Shown in pieces: positions 1 through 4,625 of a stretch of DNA of 6,616 nt (position 1 is the first letter of the stretch; each line of letters starts with the position of its first letter). The notes beneath the pieces were generated by a model. It was not told the DNA's origin and ran no database searches. It worked only from the letters and a program-made list of their open reading frames with translations. Source of the stretch: Bacteroidota bacterium (lineage in GTDB: Bacteria; Bacteroidota; Bacteroidia; Bacteroidales; VadinHA17); the NCBI GenBank assembly GCA_021816545.1, contig JAKAXP010000128.1:1-6616 (forward strand), written 5' to 3'. A program made the position numbers and the translations under genes.

Positions 1-14
1 ATATTTCCTTTTCA

Positions 15-52
15 TAATTCCAGGTTCTGAGGTTTCATTGTATTCAAAATTA
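15..52 (-). promoter_or_regulatory. possible -7 box and start codon of a further minus-strand gene leaving the left edge
   Basis: Read on the minus strand, TAATTTTG (plus 52 down to 45) is a full match to the Bacteroidetes -7 consensus TAnnTTTG. An ATG lies about 30 nt further on (plus 15-13) and opens a frame reading MKRKY before the window ends. No convincing -33 TTTG sits at the usual distance upstream, and no Shine-Dalgarno sequence precedes the ATG. The arrangement fits a separately initiated gene behind kynU, but five codons cannot show that the frame is real or what it encodes. A single short motif match in AT-rich DNA can easily be chance. Confidence 0.22.
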
Positions 53-102
53 GCTTAAAAAGTGAAGACAGGAAAGCCTAATGGTGCCTCCGGAGATTTC
101 GG

Positions 103-1383
103 CTAGGTCACCTTCTCTCTTTCACCGGAGTACTTCAGGAAGAGCTTATTCTCAACTATATCCCTGATCTCCCTTATTGCCATGATTATTTCGGTATACG
201 TCGTGTACAGGGGAGTGATACCGAAGCGGATATTATCAGGGTCCCTGAAATCCGGAATTACGACAGCTCCTCCCACGTCCGGGTCGATCAGGGCTCTGCA
301 GATCCGGTAGGCTTCAGGATGGCGCAGGGATACGTGTGATCCGCGCATTTCAGGATCAGTTGGGGACCCGGGCATAAATCCCAGTGGATACAGAAATCTT
401 TCAGCAAGCCGTAAAAGATAATCTGATTGAGAAACACTTTTATTTCTGATACTGTTCATGCCGGCTTCGATCATCATATCAAGGGTGGGTTCTATGGTTT
501 TCAAGGCGAGGACAGGTGGCGTGCCTGCCAGGAACCGTTTTATCCCGTCGCCGGGACGATATTTCAACTCAAATTCGAACGGATTCTTTTCTCCGAACCA
601 CCCCCAGATGGGTGATATGAGTTTGTCCTGCAAGTCCTTCCGTACATACAAAAATGCCGGTGAACCCGGACCTCCGTTGAGATACTTGTAGGTGCATCCC
701 ACTGCAAGATCGGCATTTGCCGTGTTCAGCTCCCCGGACACTGCCCCTATGCTGTGACTCAGGTCCCACAATACCATTGCTCCCTTCTCATGCGCAAGAC
801 CGGTAATCTCCTTCATGTTGTACCTGAAAGCAGATTTGAAAGCCACATGTGAAAGTGATACCAGCGCTGTATTCTCATCAATCACTGCCTTAAGGTCCAT
901 GGTATCGATCGTCATCCCATCCCTGGAGGAAACAACAGCCAGTTCATATTCATCCCCGAATTCCTTTACCAGCCCCTGGAGAATATAAAGGTCAGATGGG
1001 AAGTTCAGTTCATCTGACACTATGCGGGTCCTCCCCTTCTGAAACCTGAGTGCCGCATGGGCCAGTTTGTAAAGGTTGACTGAGGTGGTGTCGGTAATAA
1101 CCACCTCCCCTTCGGACGCACCGGCTATCGGCGCAATCTTATCTCCAAGACTGATATTTTTTGTATACCAGTCTTCATTCCAGCTTCGGATAAGTCTCTC
1201 ACCCCACTCGAAACTTACTGAACGTTCAAGTATTTCCTTGCTCTCCGCAGGCAGCCTTCCAAGTGAATTTCCATCCAGATAAATAAGCTTTTCATCGCCT
1301 GAAATAAACCGTGACCTGTATCCGGAGAGTTCATCCTGATTATCCAGGGCAACGGCCTCCCTGTATGCCGATTCCATATCCAT
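103..1383 (-). CDS. kynU: kynureninase (EC 3.7.1.3)
   Basis: This is a cytosolic PLP enzyme of tryptophan degradation. It cleaves L-kynurenine to anthranilate and alanine, or 3-hydroxykynurenine to 3-hydroxyanthranilate and alanine. At 426 aa it has the normal family length and is intact. Visible family motifs are YLDGNSLG (35-42), the PLP-phosphate region TDTTSVN (97-103), NFPSD (127-131, with the aromatic F129 expected to stack on PLP), WDLSHSIGA (206-214, with D207 for the pyridine nitrogen), TYKYLNGGPG (231-240, with K233 as the Schiff-base lysine), IWGWFG (259-264), GTPP (287-290) and RGSHVSLRH (347-355). The assignment over other class V aminotransferase-fold enzymes rests on the whole motif set. 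The first ATG is preferred because AGGA lies 6 nt upstream; a second ATG two codons later is possible. It follows the SGNH hydrolase gene by 2 nt and is probably co-transcribed and translationally coupled. No other kynurenine-pathway gene is visible, so the physiological product cannot be decided here. Confidence 0.95.
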   Translation of the reverse strand: MDMESAYREAVALDNQDELSGYRSRFISGDEKLIYLDGNSLGRLPAESKEILERSVSFEWGERLIRSWNEDWYTKNISLGDKIAPIAGASEGEVVITDTTSVNLYKLAHAALRFQKGRTRIVSDELNFPSDLYILQGLVKEFGDEYELAVVSSRDGMTIDTMDLKAVIDENTALVSLSHVAFKSAFRYNMKEITGLAHEKGAMVLWDLSHSIGAVSGELNTANADLAVGCTYKYLNGGPGSPAFLYVRKDLQDKLISPIWGWFGEKNPFEFELKYRPGDGIKRFLAGTPPVLALKTIEPTLDMMIEAGMNSIRNKSVSQSDYLLRLAERFLYPLGFMPGSPTDPEMRGSHVSLRHPEAYRICRALIDPDVGGAVVIPDFRDPDNIRFGITPLYTTYTEIIMAIREIRDIVENKLFLKYSGEREKVT

Positions 1384-1385
1384 TA

Positions 1386-2114
1386 TCAGTCCTTTTTCAG
1401 CATTTTAACAATTTCCGGTACGGCCAGCCTTACCCATTCAGTATACATCTTTCCGGATGGATGAAGTCCATCTCCGGCAATGAGCGTCAGGTCTGTCACG
1501 GCAAGCCTGGATATTCCTGTCACATCTATCCAGACAATTCCCTTTGACAAAGTAATTTCTTTGTTAACCGCATTATACTGATCAATCTCCCTGGCAATCT
1601 TCTCCCTGTCCCTGCCTGACGCAAACGGGGTTACTCCCCAGTCAGGGATGGAAAGAACAATGACCCGGCCCGTGTCATACCCGGCAAATAGGATCGATTG
1701 GTCTATCAGTTCCCCAAACTCCTTCTTGTAAATATTTATGTCCATGCCCCGGTACTGGTTATTTACTCCAATCAGCAGGCTGACCAGGTCATACGTTCCC
1801 TGCGGACTGGCAGCATTTATTCCGGCCTTCAGATCTGAAGTTGTCCAGCCTGTGACTGCTATTATGCGGGGATCATCCACGAGGTATCCCCGCTTTTCCA
1901 GGGAATCAGCAATCTGAACGGGGTAGCGCATGGAGGGATCAACGCTTTCACCAATGGTATAAGAGTCTCCCAGTGCAAGGTATCTTAATTTCTCTTGTCC
2001 CTGTTCCATTTCATCATTGTTTTCTGCTTTATCAGGAATCGTGTGCTTCTTTGAATCACTGTCACACGAGAAGGCAGTAAAAATAATAATTACAGCAAAT
2101 GCATATGCTTTCAT
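1386..2114 (-). CDS. SGNH/GDSL-family hydrolase, predicted lipoprotein
   Basis: A 242-aa serine hydrolase of the SGNH/GDSL superfamily, probably an esterase, deacylase or lysophospholipase-like enzyme acting outside the cytoplasm. Residues 1-16 form a hydrophobic signal ending in AFSC, with C17 as the likely lipidated cysteine. A polar, acidic linker (18-41) follows. Block I is YLALGDSYTIGE (45-56) with nucleophile S51. Block II is around G89 in VTGWTTSDL. Block III is GVNN (116-119), with N118 for the oxyanion hole. Block V is DGLHPS (215-220), with D215 and H218 completing the triad. All catalytic blocks are present and the length is typical. The substrate cannot be read from the sequence. 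The gene is first in a tight unit with kynU. A formamidase role in the kynurenine pathway is conceivable from position alone, but the export signal argues against it. No strong Shine-Dalgarno sequence precedes the ATG, which is common in Bacteroidetes; the start is supported by the signal peptide beginning there. Confidence 0.9.
   Translation of the reverse strand: MKAYAFAVIIIFTAFSCDSDSKKHTIPDKAENNDEMEQGQEKLRYLALGDSYTIGESVDPSMRYPVQIADSLEKRGYLVDDPRIIAVTGWTTSDLKAGINAASPQGTYDLVSLLIGVNNQYRGMDINIYKKEFGELIDQSILFAGYDTGRVIVLSIPDWGVTPFASGRDREKIAREIDQYNAVNKEITLSKGIVWIDVTGISRLAVTDLTLIAGDGLHPSGKMYTEWVRLAVPEIVKMLKKD
1390..1393 (-). promoter_or_regulatory. Shine-Dalgarno sequence of kynU
   Basis: On the minus strand AGGA (within AAAAAGGA) precedes the kynU ATG by 6 nt. 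It lies just inside the end of the upstream hydrolase gene, whose TGA falls between this site and the ATG. This fixes the first ATG as the likely start and points to translational coupling. Confidence 0.6.
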
Positions 2115-2221
2115 AATCAGTGCATGCTTGAATTGAAAGTCAATATACTAAGAATAAAAACTTAAGCGGTTAAGGGCAACAGAATTTATAAAGGATTAAG
2201 GTACTGACGTTTTTGTCAGGG

Positions 2222-2233
2222 TGATATATATCA
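2222..2233. promoter_or_regulatory. FNR/CRP-type operator candidate (perfect dyad)
   Basis: TGATATATATCA is a perfect 12-bp palindrome with the layout TGAT-N4-ATCA, the core of the FNR-family site TTGAT-N4-ATCAA (8 of 10 positions match when flanks are included). It is nearly midway between the two divergent start codons, about 97 bp from the lipoprotein start and 108 bp from the hydrolase start. An oxygen- or redox-responsive regulator next to a haem protein gene would make sense, but the AT-rich centre also raises the chance of coincidence. Confidence 0.35.
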
Positions 2234-2321
2234 TCAGGGGGATCAGCAATAATCTTCCGCGGGTACGTTTTACAGTGAAGGTGCATGAAAGGCATCAGAT
2301 TGCATTTTCGTTCCAAAAAAC

Positions 2322-2325
2322 AGGA
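2322..2325 (+). promoter_or_regulatory. Shine-Dalgarno sequence supporting the lipoprotein start at 2330
   Basis: AGGA is followed by a 4-nt spacer and the ATG at 2330. Together with the signal peptide that begins exactly there, this favours 2330 over the in-frame upstream ATG at 2285. Confidence 0.45.
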
Positions 2326-2329
2326 AAAT

Positions 2330-2575
2330 ATGAAAATCAGTGTATCAGTTAAATTGTCTCTGGCAGTGGCCTTGGTTGCTCTTTTCATTGGCTGTGAAAA
2401 TACCAGTGACCCGAAATACAATCCTCCGGCAGACCATACTATTAATCAAAGCGGATATATGCACAAGAGCGGACTGAATCAGCCTCTTACAAATTGTGTA
2501 TCATGTCACGGAGCCGATTTAAAGGGAGGAAGCACCGGAGTATCATGCTTTGAGTGCCACGGCACAAAATGGTGA
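2330..2575 (+). CDS. small dihaem c-type cytochrome, predicted lipoprotein
   Basis: A predicted 81-aa exported lipoprotein with two c-type haem attachment motifs. Residues 1-21 form a lipoprotein signal with lipobox FIGC and lipidated C22. A short linker leads to CVSCH (56-60) and CFECH (73-77), with a glycine-rich GADLKGG stretch between. H60 and H77 would be proximal haem ligands; H36 and H45 are candidate distal ligands. Similar CxxCHG-x-DL-x-GG...CxxCH segments occur in small multihaem proteins of anaerobic respirers, from family knowledge. The likely role is electron transfer at the outer face of a membrane, after haem attachment by the cytochrome c maturation machinery. The start at 2330 is chosen because it begins a clean signal peptide with an AGGA nearby. 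An upstream in-frame ATG at 2285 would add 15 residues (MKGIRLHF...) with several basic residues, spoiling the signal. The gene appears monocistronic, with hairpins right after its stop. No partner oxidoreductase is visible. Confidence 0.75.
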   Translation: MKISVSVKLSLAVALVALFIGCENTSDPKYNPPADHTINQSGYMHKSGLNQPLTNCVSCHGADLKGGSTGVSCFECHGTKW

Positions 2576-2580
2576 GCAGC

Positions 2581-2604
2581 CCGGTGAGAATAATTCTCAG
2601 CCGG
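2581..2604 (+). terminator. hairpin directly after the haem lipoprotein gene
   Basis: A stem pairs CCGGTGAGAAT with ATTCTCA and CCGG, with one bulged G and a one-base centre. It starts 6 nt after the TGA. No T-run follows, so it may be an mRNA 3'-end stabiliser or part of a terminator cluster rather than a classical intrinsic terminator. Confidence 0.35.
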
Positions 2605-2624
2605 ATTGTGATTAGTTAACCTCT

Positions 2625-2650
2625 CGGGGGAGCCTGAGACAGAGCCCCCG
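2625..2650 (+). terminator. GC-rich hairpin, probable rho-independent terminator
   Basis: CGGGGG (2625-2630) pairs with CCCCCG (2645-2650), and CTG/CAG can pair inside the loop. The sequence after it is TTTACAT, a short, imperfect T-tract. It is the strongest terminator candidate for the haem lipoprotein transcript. Confidence 0.45.
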
Positions 2651-2661
2651 TTTACATACTA

Positions 2662-2683
2662 CCGGGATTATAACATATCCCGG
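2662..2683. repeat. inverted repeat, 7-bp stem with 8-nt loop
   Basis: CCGGGAT (2662-2668) and ATCCCGG (2677-2683) form a perfect stem. No T-run follows on the plus strand. It is the third hairpin within about 100 bp and may belong to the same termination or RNA-stability cluster. Confidence 0.4.
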
Positions 2684-2803
2684 CAATGATTACCGGCCCC
2701 GGAAGGGTCTCTTCCTTCTATTTATTCTGAATATTCTTTCTGCTTCTGCAATTTAATTACCTTAGTGTGAGTTTGGTTATAAATAACCAGGTTAACTCCA
2801 TTC

Positions 2804-2840
2804 TGATTACTATTTATGATTACGGTAATCATTTACGGTA
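2804..2840. promoter_or_regulatory. 13-bp phased repeats with central palindrome, candidate operator
   Basis: TGATTAC occurs at 2804-2810 and again at 2817-2823, exactly 13 bp apart. TTACGGTA occurs at 2820-2827 and 2833-2840, again exactly 13 bp apart. The second TGATTAC is the left arm of a perfect 7-1-7 palindrome (2817-2831). The array ends 78 bp before the start codon of the barrel gene. It looks like a multi-site operator for a regulator I cannot name. It could also sit in the 5' untranslated RNA if transcription starts near 2782. Confidence 0.4.
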
Positions 2841-2918
2841 TAAAAGTCACCCCGCTTTTACGTACACGGAGTTCTGCCAGCCTGTTTTCCTGTTGCCCAA
2901 AATCTTTCATCAAAGCCA

Positions 2919-4625
2919 ATGAACCAACTAAGTAAAGTGATGATGAGAATCACGGTAAAATACCTGTGCATAATTCTCCTCCTGACAACTACGGTGGCTT
3001 TACACGCGCAGTCGCTGTCAAACCTGAAGAATTCCAGCCCGGTTACAGTTAACGGCAGCCTTGGACTGAACAGTGCATTTTACAATGCATCCGGAATTCC
3101 CGACAGGCAGACGCCATTCTCCTTCGGTGTGAACGCAAATGCCACCCTTACAGTTTACGGCATCAGCATGCCATTCTCATTCACATGGTACAGTAATGAG
3201 AAAGCCGGCTTCCGCCAGCCATTCAACCAGTTTGGGATAAGTCCTACCTACAAGTGGCTTACTGTTCACCTGGGTTACCGGAATGTGTCATTCTCCGAGT
3301 TCACACTGAATGGTCATACTTTCCTTGGTGCCGGGCTGGAAGCAAAGCCGGGCAAATTCCGCCTGGCAGCTGTTTATGGCAAGTTCAACCAGACATCCCA
3401 GTATGATCTTATAATGGCTGATTCAATTCCAAAACTGACACGCCTTGGATGGGCAGCAAAGATCGGGTACGGCACTGAAAAATCGTTCGTGGATGTTTCA
3501 ATGCTTCGGATCGGAGACAATACAAAGAATTTCATTCCGTACGAGGATCCGGATCTGCCCGTTCCTGCCCAGAATATGGCTCTCGGACTGACCTCCCGGA
3601 TAAGCCTCACTTCAAAACTGGTTCTGAATGTTGACGGCTCCCTGAGCTTCCTGACCTCAAACTCTTCACTTGGTACGTCAGATACAATCAATGACAGGTT
3701 GCTGGAATATGCAAGCAATCTCATTACAATAAATTCAACCAGCCAGAGGTTTTCCGCCCTGAAAGCCAGCCTGTCATACAATTTTTCGAAGAATGTGATT
3801 TCAGGCATTGAGTACCGCCGGATTGACCCGGGGTACCAGTCAATGGGAAGCTATTTCTTCAACAATGACCTTGAGCAAATCACCTTTAACCAGTCAGTCT
3901 CCTTCCTCGAAAGCAAATTCAGGGCGAGGGGTTCAATCGGGATGCAGCGTGATAACCTTGATGGTGCAAAGAACAGTACATCAAAGAGGCTGATCGGATC
4001 TATTTCCGGCAATTACACTATTGATGAAAACTGGGCCCTGGATCTTTCCTACAATAATTTTTCCACCAATCAGAAAGCTATTAAGAATATAGCAGATAAT
4101 TCCCTGATGGTCTACCAGGTAAACCATAACCTTTTGCTCTCACCCCGCTTTATGAAAGTCACCGATGGCTTTTCACACCTGGTGATGCTCAACCTGAACT
4201 GGATGATACTGAATGATAAAAATACACAGACATCAGACATGACCGATACTGATACAAAAGTTGCCATGCTGATGTATTCACTTGGTCTGCCAAAGCAGAA
4301 AATAAATATGAGCCTGGGAGCGAACTATACAAAAATGGTCAACCAGAATTATAAAAATCAGCTGGCAGGCGGGACCCTGAGCCTTTCTTCATCTCTTTTG
4401 AAGGATAAACTAAGCATAAACTGGAACAATGCCTATATGCTGAACAAACTGAACGGAGAAAACGGAAGAATTTTCAATACAGCATTGAATTCCATCTACC
4501 GGTTTCTTCCAAGGCATTCGGTTACACTTAACCTGAGTCTGATAAAGAACTCATTTGCAGATACTTCTGTAATACCATCGTATAACGAAATAAGAGGAGA
4601 TTTAGGATATGCCTTCACTTTCTAA
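2919..4625 (+). CDS. outer-membrane beta-barrel protein of unknown function
   Basis: A 568-aa exported protein. Residues 10-30 make a signal peptide (hydrophobic core about 15-28, probable cleavage after A30 in LHAQ). The rest has the look of a transmembrane beta barrel: alternating polar and hydrophobic residues, many aromatic, Asn and Ser residues, no long hydrophobic helix, and a C-terminal strand ending YAFTF with the terminal Phe expected of a barrel-assembly signal. A striking segment at 104-156 (QFGISPTYKWLTVHLGYRN, then FTLNGHTFLGAGLE and PGKFRLAAVYGKFN) resembles uncharacterised Bacteroidetes outer-membrane proteins I have seen only as hypothetical. There is no TonB-box or plug domain, so it is not an evident SusC-type transporter. 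Starts at 2919, 2940 or 2943 are all possible; none has a good Shine-Dalgarno sequence, and the later ones give a more standard signal peptide. It overlaps the next gene by 17 nt, implying coupled expression and perhaps a physical partnership. Confidence 0.8.
   Translation: MNQLSKVMMRITVKYLCIILLLTTTVALHAQSLSNLKNSSPVTVNGSLGLNSAFYNASGIPDRQTPFSFGVNANATLTVYGISMPFSFTWYSNEKAGFRQPFNQFGISPTYKWLTVHLGYRNVSFSEFTLNGHTFLGAGLEAKPGKFRLAAVYGKFNQTSQYDLIMADSIPKLTRLGWAAKIGYGTEKSFVDVSMLRIGDNTKNFIPYEDPDLPVPAQNMALGLTSRISLTSKLVLNVDGSLSFLTSNSSLGTSDTINDRLLEYASNLITINSTSQRFSALKASLSYNFSKNVISGIEYRRIDPGYQSMGSYFFNNDLEQITFNQSVSFLESKFRARGSIGMQRDNLDGAKNSTSKRLIGSISGNYTIDENWALDLSYNNFSTNQKAIKNIADNSLMVYQVNHNLLLSPRFMKVTDGFSHLVMLNLNWMILNDKNTQTSDMTDTDTKVAMLMYSLGLPKQKINMSLGANYTKMVNQNYKNQLAGGTLSLSSSLLKDKLSINWNNAYMLNKLNGENGRIFNTALNSIYRFLPRHSVTLNLSLIKNSFADTSVIPSYNEIRGDLGYAFTF
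4595..4599 (+). promoter_or_regulatory. strong Shine-Dalgarno sequence inside the barrel gene, for the overlapping downstream gene
   Basis: AGGAG (within AGAGGAGA) lies 9 nt before the ATG at 4609, inside the last codons of the upstream gene. It is the clearest ribosome binding site in the window and fixes the start of the overlapping gene. Confidence 0.65.

Larger units (their letters stand above)
2115..2329. promoter_or_regulatory. divergent intergenic region between hydrolase-kynU unit and haem lipoprotein
   Basis: This 215-bp gap lies between the divergent start codons and must hold promoters for both directions. It contains a CTTAA/TTAAG inverted repeat (2161-2174), a CTGAC/GTCAG hairpin with a T-rich loop (2204-2219) and a perfect 12-bp dyad (2222-2233, listed separately). 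TACGTTTT (2263-2270) matches seven of eight positions of the Bacteroidetes -7 consensus for plus-strand transcription, but no -33 TTTG is at the right distance. I see no clear promoter for the minus direction. Confidence 0.5.
2576..2918. other. 343-bp non-coding region with tandem hairpins and an AT-rich regulatory half
   Basis: No credible gene lies here; the longest frames are very short. The left half (2581-2735) carries three separate inverted repeats and a weaker GGAAG/CTTCC stem (2701-2715) followed by a T-rich run, consistent with transcription ending after the haem lipoprotein gene. The right half (about 2736-2918) is AT-rich. It holds TGAGTTTG (2768-2775, seven of eight matches to the Bacteroidetes -7 element), an inverted repeat GGTTAT/ATAACC (2775-2788), and 13-bp phased repeats around a 15-nt palindrome (2804-2840). 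It is the probable promoter and control region of the barrel operon. Confidence 0.6.

Noticed and set aside
75..106. AGCC/GGCT inverted repeat downstream of kynU as a terminator
   Set aside because: The stem is only about 4 bp with a loop of more than 20 nt, and no T-run follows directly.
103..1383. Reading the PLP enzyme as a cysteine desulfurase or another class V aminotransferase
   Set aside because: The combination of TYKYLNGGPG, NFPSD, IWGWFG and RGSHVSLRH is kynureninase-specific, and the length matches that family.
427..1547. Several plus-strand open frames of 62-78 residues and one minus-strand 66-residue frame (569-769)
   Set aside because: They are shadows of the kynureninase and hydrolase genes, which carry complete catalytic motif sets in the other frame.
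2285..2329. Upstream in-frame ATG extending the haem lipoprotein by 15 residues
   Set aside because: The extension adds several basic residues before the signal peptide, whereas the ATG at 2330 starts a textbook lipoprotein signal and has AGGA close upstream.
2170..2421. 83-residue minus-strand open frame
   Set aside because: It overlaps the haem lipoprotein gene and the divergent control region in antisense, and its translation has no recognisable features.
3374..3808. 144-residue open frame on the minus strand
   Set aside because: It lies wholly antisense to the barrel gene, whose frame has a signal peptide, barrel-like composition and a C-terminal Phe; the antisense product shows no recognisable motif.
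2919..4625. Reading the barrel as a TonB-dependent (SusC-like) receptor
   Set aside because: There is no plug domain or TonB box, and at 568 aa it is much shorter than SusC-type receptors.
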